This document shows, piece by piece, positions 23,601-34,400 of a stretch of 64,000 nucleotides of DNA (position 1 is the stretch's first letter; the number at the start of each line of letters is the position of its first letter). The DNA comes from Aegilops tauschii subsp. strangulata. Taxonomy: Eukaryota; Streptophyta; Magnoliopsida; Poales; Poaceae. Under the pieces are notes generated by a model that saw only the letters and a program-made list of their open reading frames with translations, had not been told where the DNA came from and made no database searches. The DNA lies in assembly GCF_002575655.3 (NCBI RefSeq), contig NC_053037.3, forward strand, positions 566,720,880 through 566,784,879. The letters run 5' to 3'. Position numbers and translations under genes: made by a program.

Positions 23601-25659
23601 GGTGGGGAGAGGCTGCTGGTGGTCTCCAGAGGCTCGAGGGAGGGCTATTTATAGCCGGGGCAAGGAGGGGAGGAGGTGGCACGCAGCGGGCGACGTGTTC
23701 GCGCGTCGGCGATGGCGCAGTGTCGGCAGGCGCGGCTAAGGCTCACGGGAAGCGGCGGGAAGGCGACGAGGGGGAAGTGGACGAGCGCCAAAGAGTCACG
23801 GAGACGAGCAGCGCTCGGAGACGAACGGAGGAAGAGGACACCGGGGAGGAAGAGGACGAGCTCACGGGCACGCACTGCTCGAGCGTTGGCATGGCTCGTC
23901 GGAGAAGAAAACGAAGGGGGTCGGTGGTCCAAGAGGAAGACGACGTCGAGGGGGAACTGTTGGGCATTAATGGCGAGGCAAGAGACGGTCGGGGCAGCGC
24001 TGCCGACGAGAACAGTGGCTAGACCACCGTTTTGGCTGGTTGCCCTCGTAGTCACCACTGGCATGGCGTGCTCTGGAGTTTTAACTGATGTAAATTCATG
24101 TCTACCGCGTAGTCCTTCCAGCGTGGAGTGTTACCATGGTGAAAGATCGGGCAGAGACAAATGGAGATGAGTGAAACAAGCTCCACAAGTTTGCTGTTGC
24201 AAACTTGGCAACATCCTAGATATTAAACCAGAGAGGGTAAATGGTAAACTTGATGTCCAGGAGGCTTGGGGTAGAAAGGACTACGGTCCTGGGAGTTTTG
24301 AGGTAAAATGGACAACTATTTACCATAGTTGCTATACAACCACCAAAACGGACACAGAAACTTAATCATGATGAAACACTCACTTGGAGTGATGGATTGG
24401 GCTATAACTTGGCAAAGCCTGATGATTTGAACATACCATGATGCTGTAAAAAGTTTATACTAAATGGACTCACTAAAATGGTACTTCCTTCACAGCTATC
24501 ATTTCTGTCCAAAAACTTCAAAAAAATCCTCAGGGCAATTGGTCACTGAAATGAGCCACAATCTTGTGGATATAGGTTATATGAGTAGTAGAAGGCCTGG
24601 AAAAATTATCAGCCATAATGGAGCAAGATAAAATACACTTGCTTCACAAACTGAAAAATTTGGACAGAAAACAAGAATTGCACCTGTGCTCACATAGTTC
24701 AATGAAATGACCTGAATTTGGGTGGAGGATAATGATTTGAGACAGATGAGAGGATGGAAAAGTTTCATCCCATTTGGAAACACTATGAAGGTACTTCCTT
24801 CACAAACTTGTGTTCTGGTCAGAAACTTTGAAAAATTTCACAGGGAGCTAGGGTGAATGGATTGAGCTCATCTTTGGTATCCATGGGTTATTTAACAATG
24901 TTAAACACCCTGCCAAATTGCAGCTCAATTGGACTTAGCAATAAAGCACTTCCTCTGCAAAATTTCAGAGAAGGCAGAAACTTGCATTGGATCATGTGCC
25001 AAATTTTGGACTGTGGAATCATGATATTAGGATGGAACTAGTGATTATATAGCAAGGACAAGCTCCACAATTTATGTGGGAATTTTCTCTGCTATAAAAA
25101 TAGTAGTTCCTTTGGAAATTGGCAGAAATGCAATATTGGCATTAAATAGGAAAAGGCAATTTTCCTTATTTAATTATGGCCAATATACTTTCCAGAGCTT
25201 GGATTAGGCATAAGCATCAACTCCACCAATTCTCATGAATTTAGGAGATGGCTAGATATGCCTTTGGATTTTATTCCTCAGAAAGGCAAGAAAAGGAATA
25301 AATCATAATTCAAAAATATTGCATTGGACTTAGCAATATTTTTTCATATCCAAGGTTAAGAAAGATAGGATGATCTCTGGGATCAATTGGGAGGATCAAC
25401 AGATCAAGGAAAATGATGGCTCCTTTGTAATCACAAGGGCATATCCAAATTCCAAAAATTTGGAATTAGGGTTTAAGAGGAATTGAGCTGATGCAAATGA
25501 GGTCTTGCCCACTGAAAAGACATGAGCAAGATTTTGAAAGGTTGGAAATGACAAAATTTTCTCAGGTTCATCCAGCAAACTCAGGAGAAAATTTTGAAAA
25601 TGAGTGCTAGGAGAGAATAACAGCACAAAAATTGATAACCCAATTTTGGGGCTGTTACA
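20692..25659 (-). repeat. 5' LTR of element L
   Basis: This LTR is upstream in element orientation and would drive transcription. It is collinear with 14526-19480. A classical TATA box lies at 23645-23654 on the minus strand, next to a CpG-rich segment at about 23030-24020. The tandem unit array is at 21544-21657. Several ORF-like stretches in the GC-rich segment are not conserved as reading frames between the two LTRs, so I do not call genes. Confidence 0.92.
23645..23654 (-). promoter_or_regulatory. LTR TATA box (element L)
   Basis: The minus strand reads CTATAAATAG, a near-ideal plant TATA box, followed downstream by a pyrimidine-rich segment. It would place U3 at 25659 to about 23650 and a long R/U5 of nearly 3 kb. 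Confidence 0.65.
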
Positions 25660-25673
25660 AAGGTGCGCTCGGG

Positions 25674-25696
25674 CTTGGCTTCACGGCGAAGCCAAG
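25674..25696. repeat. Short perfect hairpin in T
   Basis: CTTGGCTTC and GAAGCCAAG flank the 5-bp loop ACGGC. The hairpin lies ten bases from the right target duplication of element L. Confidence 0.7.
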
Positions 25697-25939
25697 GGTC
25701 AAGTTCGGAGCACCGCGGGCCCCCAAAGCCCGCGGCCTCGGTTGACGCGTGGCGGTTCACTGGACGTGGGCGTCTCCGCTTCCCCACGCTGCCTCCGCAA
25801 CTGCTTGACCTGACAAAAGGCTGGCGTGGGCAGTTCTTGCCTTCATTGCTTCTTCATCGCCTCACCCCAGATCCCCTTTCTCGCTCTACGCCGCTGCTAC
25901 CTCCAGATCTGCTCCAACCTTGCTCTGCATCTGCCGCCC

Positions 25940-28395
25940 ATGGCGCCGCGCAAGGTCAAGACATCCTCGGCTCCGACTTGGTATGAGCCCGCTCTTGAGG
26001 CGCCCATCGTCATAGAGAAGAGCCTCGCCTCCGTGCGTCTACTAACGGCGGGGGAGAGCAATGAGTGGGGGAAGACGGAGCTTCGGCTGGCCTCCGACGA
26101 GTTGGAGCCTGAAGGGAGCACCTTCTTCCCTTTCTTCTCGAGCAGCATCGCGGTTGGGTTGGTCCCCCTTTCTCCGATTTCTTTTATGAAGTCCTCGACC
26201 ACTATGGTCTGCAGACGTTGCATCTTCATCCCAACTCTGTCCTCCTCCTGTCCATCTTTGCCTACTACTGTGAGGCGTACCTGGGCGTGATGCCGTCTGT
26301 GGCGCTCCTGCACCATTTCTTCTTCCTCCATGTCAGCGAAACGCACATCTCCAGATGCACTAATTTCGTTGCATGCGGCAAGGCCAACTCGATCTCGAGC
26401 ACCGGGAAGAGGGCCGACAACATTCGATCCAAATGGGTCATGATGGACGCCAAGCACGCCGACCCGCGTCTGGCATTGCCAACAGCTGCGCCCCCTTCCA
26501 TCGGGGGGTGGCCCAAGGCGGAGCTTGTCGATGAGCGGGCATCGTTAGTGTTGGCGCAAATGATGACCGACTTGAAGCCGGGCAACGCGAGGGCTGCCAA
26601 GGTAATGGGGGCGATGCTCCTGAGGGAGTTCTTGATGTTGCGGGTTGCCCCACTCCAGGCACGCGCGCCCCTTGTGGGAGCTTGAATAAGAAGGAAACAA
26701 GACCCGCCTGAGGCCAGGGGACTTGCCTGGCGATGAACTCGACGCCGTCCTGCGCCTCATAGTCGGGGATAACCAGGAGTACCCGCCTAGCGCTTTCGTT
26801 CCCTTGTTCCAACAAAGGGACCGGGAGGAATTCGTCGCCTCCAGGCCGACCTTTGATGCGCGTGGGCTGGTGCCGCCGGTGCTTCCGAGAGCTTCTACGG
26901 CATATAAACCGGTGGAGGTGTCTTCTGGCGAATCCCGCGGAGAGGGGGAAGAGGAGGTGGACTCGGAGAAGACTCTGGAAGAGGTGGGGGAGACTTCCCC
27001 TCTGAGCAAGACCGAGATTCTCCGCGCCCTTCCTGATGATGCCAAGGCCGACGCCCACCAAGGGAGAGGGAGCAACCTCTCGTCCCGACGAGGGGTAGGT
27101 CGTCGCTGGTGGCCCGTGGTGCCGCCTCCGCCCCGACACCTCCTGGGGCTGGATCCGGTTCTGCCTCCGCACCGCCTGGCGCCGCCGGTGTCTGAACGCC
27201 TGCTCCTCAGGTCCCGATGTTGTCAGGCTTCAAGCTCCCAAGCGGAAGTATGTTGCGGTGGACCAGTAAGTGCCTTAAGATTCGCCTTGTCCTTGTTTGT
27301 AGTCGTCATTTCCTGATACTCGCCCTTGGTTGATCAGGCCGACATCTTCGGCGAAGAAGAAGAAGGAAGACGCAGCGGCTGTGCCTCCCCCCGCAGAGAA
27401 AGGTGGCAGCAGCGTCCGAGTCTCCCCGGCCCGGTCGTCCTCGCGAGGCCAAGAGGAGCATCGCCGTGTGGAGTCAGCCCCAGGGTCCTGCTAGCTCTGG
27501 AGGTGCCGGCGCCTGGTGCGGCTGATGAGGTCCCAGCTGATCCGAAGCCCGCGATCCCCCAGGCCCTGGTGATGATGCCGCCTCCTCCCACTGCTGCACC
27601 TCCACTCCTAGGTTCTTCTGCTACTGTTGCTCTGGAGTGTGCTCTTTCAGAGATGACTCAGCTGCAGGCAGATCTCCTGAGCAAGGACCCACGTCTTGTG
27701 GTCGGGCGCCTAGAGCAGGCCTCGGGCTAGCTCCACTCCGACTTGGCTGTTCGCGCGGCGCTGGGCCAGGACGCTGCGGCTTTCGAGAAGGAGAAGCACA
27801 GTGCCGCCAATGCCGCAGCCAATCGTGAGATGGCGCTGAAAGACACCGAGGCCGCCCGTGACCGCTGTCGGGCGCTTGAGGACGAGTTGCAGAGCCAGCG
27901 CGACCAGCACGCCGAAGAAGCACGCTGCCGCCAAGCGAATGAGGGGGAGGTGAAGGCCCGGGAGGACGTCGTGAAGAACCGCGATGCCGAGCTGGCGGAG
28001 TTGGAGAAGACGCAGGCCGCCGAGCGGAGCCGGTTGGAAGGGCTGGAGCGGAAGGCGAAGGAGAGGGAGGCCGATCTCGACGCCAAGGCGCATGTCCTGG
28101 CCGAAGATCGTGCGGCCTTCGCCGACCTGGGGGAGAGGTCTCGCAAGGCGCTGAAGACGCTCTACGAGCACGGCCTGGAGAAGTCGCTGGCCACTGATGA
28201 TGACGGCCCTGCCCGGCTGCTTCCTCTCTTGGTGAAGGCGCTTGAGGAGGTCGTTGTGGCCTCGGTCCCATGGCGGAGGCAGAAGCTCGCGTCCTGTCCG
28301 GCGATGTCGCCGACCCTCCAGCTGGTGGTGAAGGTGAAGACAAAATTGCTCACGGGGGAGCACCTTCCGCAGGCGACGGCGACGGCGACGTCTAG
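25940..28395 (+). pseudogene. Antisense extra ORF of Tat-type Gypsy element, frameshifted
   Basis: This gene runs opposite to gag-pol of T and lies between the 3' LTR and pol, the usual place of the extra ORF in this lineage. The start is ATG at 25940 (MAPRKVKTSS). From about 26165 the conserved domain often labelled putative gypsy-type transposon protein appears (DHYGLQTLHLHPNSVLLLSI, then FAYYCEAYLGV). A block with RLRPGDLPGDELDAVLRLIV follows near 26700-26760, then a proline/serine-rich low-complexity part. A long coiled coil (27743-28180; Ala, Glu, Arg, Lys rich) and a terminal block near HGLEKSLATDDDGPARLLPL close it. Frameshifts near 26165 and 26680 and a stop at 27728 interrupt it. The function of the family is not known to me. 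Confidence 0.8.
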
Positions 28396-28551
28396 AGGTG
28401 ACCCGCGGCTATTCTTCCTGTTCTGTTCCTGCGACATGTATCAGGCCTCGTGGAGGCGTTTAGACTTTTCATTTGGTATTGTGAGGACAATATGCTAGTA
28501 ATATTTGCTTTGAGATTTTGCAATTTCCTTCCTATTTTCTTTGCGTTCTGC

Positions 28552-28872
28552 GTCGGTAGAGCCCGGCCCCGCGCATACCTCAACCGCCATTGGGCCGACC
28601 GGAGACCAGGACGGACCAAGGAGTGAGGGGCTACGTGACCAGTTAGGCTCCTGAGTCGCGATGCTCAGGAGTCCCCCTTGACGTGCAAACAACATATAGG
28701 GAGAGTTCATGAGGGTAGATTAATGTTCTAGGTCGGCAGAGCCCTGCCCCGCGCATACCTCAACCGCCATTGGGCCGACCGGAGACCAGGACGGACCAAG
28801 GAGTGAGGGGCTACGTGACCAGTTAGGCTCCTGAGTCGCGATGCTCAGGAGTCCCCCTTGACGTGCAAACAA
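28552..28872. repeat. 180-bp tandem repeat of T with conserved hairpin
   Basis: Two copies of a 141-bp sequence (28552-28692 and 28732-28872) lie 180 bp apart and differ at only two positions that I can see. Each contains an 8-bp stem CTCCTGAG/CTCAGGAG with loop TCGCGATG and then a C-rich tract followed by TTGACGTGCAA. A diverged third copy is at about 29394-29530. Internal tandem repeats in the non-coding part near the 3' end are common in Tat elements. Confidence 0.9.
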
Positions 28873-29393
28873 TTTCCATACCTGCCCTCGCCGAGGCCTC
28901 GGGAGGGGCGCGCGACGCCCATGTCCGGGGGACCTGGTTGGGTGGCGTGCGCATGGGCGTGACCCGAGCGCAGCCCCCTCATGTGGCTCTCCCGAGGGGA
29001 GGCATTGTGGTGAGGCTGGGCGCCGAGCTCTGGGCTCCCTGAGGTTGGTACGACCGTGGGGCCGCCCTCAGTTGTTTATCACCAGTGCGGAGCATAGTGC
29101 TTCCGCTTGTGCACGGGCATAGCCACTCCTCGGCAGTGTCGACAGCCAGCGCGGAGCATGGTGCTTCCACTTGGGCGTGGGATGCGGGCCCCCTCCGGGA
29201 GGAGCCCCCGGGGCGTGTACAGCCCTGCCCTGACACGTGGCTTGCACGGCAGGGCTACGAGGTGTATCTGGGCACTCGTGAGCCAGCGCAGCACTCACGA
29301 GGCCCTACCTCAAGGCGGGTTGCGCCTGGTCTTGAGTCTTGGTGACTGTATGTTCCTGCAAGGCGGTTAGATGCAAGCGCTCTACGTCCTAAG
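28873..29393. repeat. GC-rich spacer with a duplicated 60-70 bp segment
   Basis: This non-coding part of T contains two copies of a segment like GCGGAGCATAGTGCTTCC (near 29088 and 29150), each followed by a G-rich stretch. No gene is visible. Confidence 0.6.
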
Positions 29394-29530
29394 GTCCCGG
29401 CCCTCGAGCGAGCTCAGCCGCCGCTGGTATGGCAGGTCGCGATGCCGTGGTCAAGGCCAGGGGGTGAGGGCTGGAGAGCTAGTAAGAGCTCCTGAGTCGC
29501 GATGCTCAGGAGCCCCCCTTTTAACGTGCA
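29394..29530. repeat. Diverged third copy of the T hairpin repeat
   Basis: The hairpin core CTCCTGAG..CTCAGGAG (29489-29512) and the downstream ACGTGCAA are retained, while the first half is poorly conserved. Confidence 0.75.
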
Positions 29531-29637
29531 AGCGAATTGCATAGGATGAACAGACCCGTGGCGGGCGGCGATCGAGCAGGCGACAGCCGTGAGCAGGCCA
29601 AGCATGGAGAGCAGATTAGCTTAGGTAAATGCAGGAA

Positions 29638-29800
29638 CATACATGCCACTGGGTCCAGCCCGAGCGGCTTGGGGATGATGCAGCCCAAGTGGCGCCCCCA
29701 GCAAGGTAAGCTAAAGACATAAGCAAAAGGGATACATGCCACAGGGACGGACCCACGTGGCCTGGGAATAATGCAGCCCGAGGGGCGCTCCCAGCTAACG
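29638..29800. repeat. 93-bp direct duplication in T
   Basis: Two diverged copies start with ATACATGCCAC (29639 and 29732) and share ATGATGCAGCCC or AATGCAGCCCGAG followed by GGCGC and CCAGC. The segment lies between the pol remnant and the hairpin repeats. Confidence 0.7.
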
Positions 29801-29979
29801 AGCTTGGAACATGTCACCTGGTTCTGTAGATTAAGTAGAGTTGGTGCAGCTGAAGGCATGCGTTGAAGAAATGACTCCTCATGAGCCACCGGGACCCTGA
29901 GCCTCAGGAGGCTGTGGGGGTTCGGGAGGTTCCCTGAAGACCATCTCCATCTCCTCCGGGACGGCGTGGTACCTGGCCT

Positions 29980-30325
29980 CCTAAGCCGCCAGGTCACGCC
30001 GCAGGTCGCATTGATAGGCTGACGCCACGCTCGGCAAGCCGAAGGGCATGCAAACGTAGCTGTGAGGTGGGCCCTCGCAGCGGCCCACGCGCGATGGCCA
30101 GAAGCGCTCCTGGGATGCGGCCCTGTTGAGCCGTGGGGCGTCGATGTAGACGCGGAGCTCAGCATCCTCGCCTGGATGGGGAGCTGCGCCTCGTGAGCGG
30201 CTATCGCCGCGCAAGTCCCTTGCATCTTGTAGTTCCTGAGTGGTCTTGGTGATGAACTCCTGAGTGGTGGGCACTCCTTGCCATGTGCTCTCCTGAGGAA
30301 CACGTGCCGCGAAGCACGCTTCCAA
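29980..30325 (-). pseudogene. Reverse transcriptase fragment of T
   Basis: A minus-strand frame contains LRVYIDAPRLNRAASQERFW and then YVCMPFGLPSVASAYQ. These correspond to two RT blocks (the LNKA-type block and MPFGL) that are normally separated by more than a hundred residues. The intervening residues with the first catalytic aspartate, and everything after this block including the YxDD site, RNase H and integrase, are missing. This marks a large pol deletion in T. Confidence 0.65.
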
Positions 30326-30424
30326 GTGGTGCCCAAGCGCCTACCTCGTGAGTTTGGCAAGGTCAGAGGCCCTCCAGAAGAGAGCCCCCGAGCCCTGACC
30401 GAGGTGGGCGCTGGGCGCCCTTTC

Positions 30425-31498
30425 CTATGCGATGGAGGGAGGCACCCCTAGGACGGGCGCGGATCCTGGTGGGGCTCCTGCCGCGTCGCCATCCTCCTGA
30501 GGTCCTGGACGGCGCGACTGCTTCTTCTTGGGGATGGCCTCCGGAGGGCCTTCACTTCTGCTGTCGGGGTCGTCGATTGCTGCGGCTAGAAAGGCGCGCT
30601 CGAGGGAGCACACCGCATCCCTCTCCTCACACGGGACCATGATGATTCCTCCGCTTCCCGGCATCTTGAGGACGTTGTAGCCGTGATGAGTGACTGCCAT
30701 GAACTTGGCCAGGGCTGGGTACCCGAGGATAGCATTGTACGGCAGGCGGATGTGCGCGACGTCGAAGTCGATGAGCTCGGTGCGGTAGTTCTTGCACTCC
30801 CCGAAGGTGACAGGCAGGCGGACCTGCCCTATCGGTGTGGTGGAACCGTCGGTCACTCCTGAGAAAGAATTGGTGGGCTGGAGCTGTTCATATGGCACTT
30901 GGAGGTTGTCAAACGTGTCGACGGACAGGACGTTGAGCCCTGCGCCGCCGTCGATGAGGGTCTTGGTGACCTGCACATTGCTGATGACTGGGGAACACAG
31001 CATAGGGAGGGCGCCAGCGGTGGCCGCGCACTTGAGCTGCTCTGCCGAGTTGAGAGTGATGGCGCATTGGAACCACTTGACCGGGCGCGTGGCCTCGAGC
31101 TTGGGGAGCACCGCGTTCACATCGCGAGCGAACTGTTTGAAATGCGCTGAGAGGCTGGGGCCTGGGCGCCACCCAAAATGCAGGCGATTGCACGCGGCTC
31201 CTGGAAGCCCCCAGCCCCCTCGTCCTGGTGGTGATCGTCGTTCCTTCTTGGTGGCGGCAGTGGGGGAAGACCGGTGTTGCCGTGGGGGCGATCCTCACGA
31301 GGTGGGTCCCTCCAGGCACCCTCGCGAGGTTGGTCCTGCCAGCGGTCCTCATGAGGCCGGTCGCGCCACTCCTGGCGCGGGGCCACGATCGTCCCAGCGT
31401 TCGCCTCCTCCTCCTCCTCCACGGCCGTAGCCACGGTCTTTGCACTCGGGGCGTCGACCGTAGCGTCCTTCCCGTATGGCTCTGAGCTCTTGACAGTC
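30425..31498 (-). pseudogene. Gag C-terminus and aspartic protease of T
   Basis: The protease cleaves the polyprotein. The frame 31120-30425 contains the active-site motif LIDGGAGLNVLS, where the usual D-T/S-G triad is D-G-G, and the flap-side region RLPYNAILGYPALAKF, typical of Tat-type Gypsy proteases. Upstream, 31498-31120 encodes the basic, glycine- and arginine-rich end of gag. This frame continues the gag piece at 44609 across the CAGTC duplication of element C. Stop codons appear in the gag end (for example after VARPAS), so the protein is not made intact. Confidence 0.8.
31494..31498. repeat. Target duplication of element C, left copy
   Basis: CAGTC here equals CAGTC at 44604-44608 on the other side of the element. 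Confidence 0.9.
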
Positions 31499-34400
31499 TG
31501 TCGGGACCCCGATTCTAAGTCACACCGATCTAGCATGTAACACCTCATATCACTTTGCAGCCTCACGCACGGTACTCCCACGGGTGTCGCCTTACCATGG
31601 CCCGGGACCGTTTGCGCCTTTTGGCCCACGTATATGACAATGTCGCTAGCATCCATATGACAGATAACCCGGGCCGACATGGCTAGTCGTGAACCCAAAG
31701 CGGCACTAACGTATGGGGACAGGCATACATGAATCAACATTGAATGTGTCGGTCAGCAGCGTGTGAATCCGGGCTGTAGCACTGGGCTAACAGGACTCCG
31801 GGAACCCGGGCTGTAGCAGGCTAGGCAGGACTCCGGATGTCACCGCGTGACATTTCCCTGAAGGGACAGACACAGGAACGATGTGAAACACATGCCGGCC
31901 AGTCAAGTGTCCAGAGCAGTAGTGCTGGGCTAGCAGGACTCCGGTGAACCGGGCTGTAGCGGACTACTATGGCTCAAGGAGGCACTAGACTACATTTCCC
32001 CATAAGAGAGGCTGCCAAGGATAAACCACTAGATTGTCGGATCCCACACATAGCAATACACGTTACACGTACGCATAACATGCAAGTATGTGCTGTACAA
32101 CATGGCATCACAACATAACGCGAACTCATATAGATAAAAGGCCCAGAAGAGCCACATAGCATTAAGTACAAACAGGGGTCTCATGACCCATCATTCAGAG
32201 CATACAAGCAACGGAAGCATTACATGTCTGAGTACAGACAACTACAAAAGAAAAAGGCTGAGAAGCCTGACTATCTACAAGACCCTCCCAAGGGTTCAAG
32301 ATCGTAGCTGAGGTACAAGCTACTCGTCGAAGTCCAAGCGGAACTACTAGTAAGACTGAAGTCTCCGCTGCAAAAACATAATTAAAGCAACGTGAGTACA
32401 AAGGTACTCAGCAAGACTTACATCAGATCCTATCATACATGCATTGTATCAAGCAGGTAGTGTGGGGTTTAGTTGCAGCAAGCCAGCTTTGACTCAGTGG
32501 CTATCCTGTTCTACGACTACGAGAAACTTCTTTGAGGTAAGAAGGCGCACACGAGTCCACTAATCACCACCTCAATACACCACTATGGATTCATTCCCGT
32601 CTCACTACGAGAAGCCATCCATAGCACTCACACTTATCTTGAGCATTTTAAAGTATCCACTTCAAGTTGTCTATGTACCACGTAAGCATCCAAGAAGTCC
32701 ATAACCGAGGACACGGCTATTCGAATAGACCATGATAACCCTGCAGGGGTGTACTGCGTCACACACGCTCTCGCCACTTACCGCCATGTACACGTCATGT
32801 ACCTCGGCAACCTTCAAGCGGAAGCCTGGCGAGGGTGTCGGCCACGACCTGACTAACCACGCAAGACTCTAGTCCAGGTTTATCGCCTATTCGGGTTCCA
32901 TCCGCAAGGAGATCCGGCCGGGGTGTCGCTCACGGCCCCAAACGATGTGTGCAGGGTTCCCGAGCCCACCATCCGGGTGCCACTCGGTACACCGGGCCAC
33001 GTGTGCCTAGTCTGTCCCAAGCCCACCCTGCCGGGTGCCACTCGGTAGAAAAATAGCACTACTTACAAACACCAGAAACTGGTTGCAACTCCTGGACAGA
33101 GGTCAAGGCGGTTAATAAGTCGAGAGAGCTTGGAGCGCCCGGAGCCCAATGTGTGGTAGTAGCTAGTCATTGGACAACTTACACAGAACTCGGTTCTTAA
33201 GGACGGTCCCAATGAGACAACCCACCATGTACTCCTACATGGCCTCTCACCGCTACCTTTACCAAATCGTGTTCACACGCTTAACTCTCGGCACCAGAAC
33301 ATATCGTAACACTCCAATTCATTCCCAATGAACCAGACCTGACACAACTCTAAGCAATAGCAGGCAAGGCATGGTAGGAACACAACATGGCTCAATCAAC
33401 TCCTACACATGCTAGTGGGTTTCAACTATTTACTGTGGCAATGACAGGTCATGTAGAGGAATGGGTTCAACTACCGCAGCATAAAGTAGCAGTTGAATCG
33501 TTGTTGTCCTAATGCGGTAAAAGAGAGCAGGAGCGAGAGAGTAGGTTTGTATCGGAATGAACAAAGGGGGTTTGCTTGCCTGGTAGATCAACAGGGTGGC
33601 ACTGCTCCTCAGACAGGTACTCTGGAACACTCTCCGGAGCAGGACCTATCGAGAAGGAACGGTGTCGACAGTCAAAACACAATCATATGCAACAATATGA
33701 TGCATGAATATGGCATGAATATGTGATGTATTTTGAGCCAATGCATTTAGCATTCAATTTGGAAGAGATCCATTTGAACCAAAGGTTCAAATGCAACTCT
33801 AATTTAAGTCCTTATATATGCCATTTATATGTTTTCACTTATACAGTAGGTATAAGTTGGTTTGTCATGCATGAAACTAGTACAGATGGATAGATTGCAT
33901 TTTTCTGATAATTTTCCATATATAAATTATTTAAATCTGAGCTACGGTTGAATTTCTATGAATTTTAGAAGTTTTACTAATTTTCTGGAATTTCCTGGTT
34001 TATTTTAAATCCAGGAAAAGGGTTTATTGCGTCAGCACTGCGTCATCATGACGTCAGCGGGTCAACGGTGCTGACCTGGTCAACCTGACGTGTGGGGTCC
34101 ACACGTCGGTGACACACGTTTTAAACAGAGGGTTTAATTTGTTCTAATTATAGGATTAGGCGCAGGGGCCCACTATCAGTGTCACAGGGGGGGGTAATTA
34201 GTGCGGTTTGACCCGGGTTGACCGGCGGTTAGTCGCCGGCGAGGCCGAGCGCGGCGGAGCTCGTCGGGTTCGTCGCTCCGGCGACCATTTGGGCCGCGGA
34301 GGCCACCTACGCGAAGCCCAGGCTCGCGCGCATCCAGTGGGACACGCGGAAGACCGTGGGGTGGTCGGAGCTCGCCGGAGCGAGGCTCGCGGCGGTGGCC

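Larger units (their letters stand above)
14526..25659 (-). mobile_element. LARD-like non-autonomous LTR retrotransposon L
   Basis: Two LTRs of 4955 bp (14526-19480) and 4968 bp (20692-25659) flank only 1211 bp of non-coding interior. A perfect AAGGT target duplication surrounds the element. On the minus strand the LTRs start TGTAACAGCCCC and end GGGTGCCACA. The primer site TGGTATTAGAGC and a polypurine tract are present. Very long LTRs with a non-coding interior fit the LARD class (Sukkula of barley has LTRs of similar length but a longer interior). The last interior bases are shaped like those of chromodomain Gypsy elements, so L probably relies on such an element for proteins. Confidence 0.9.

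Noticed and set aside
27621..28363. Minus-strand frames of 217-240 codons opposite the extra ORF of T
   Set aside because: They are antisense shadows of the coiled-coil coding segment.
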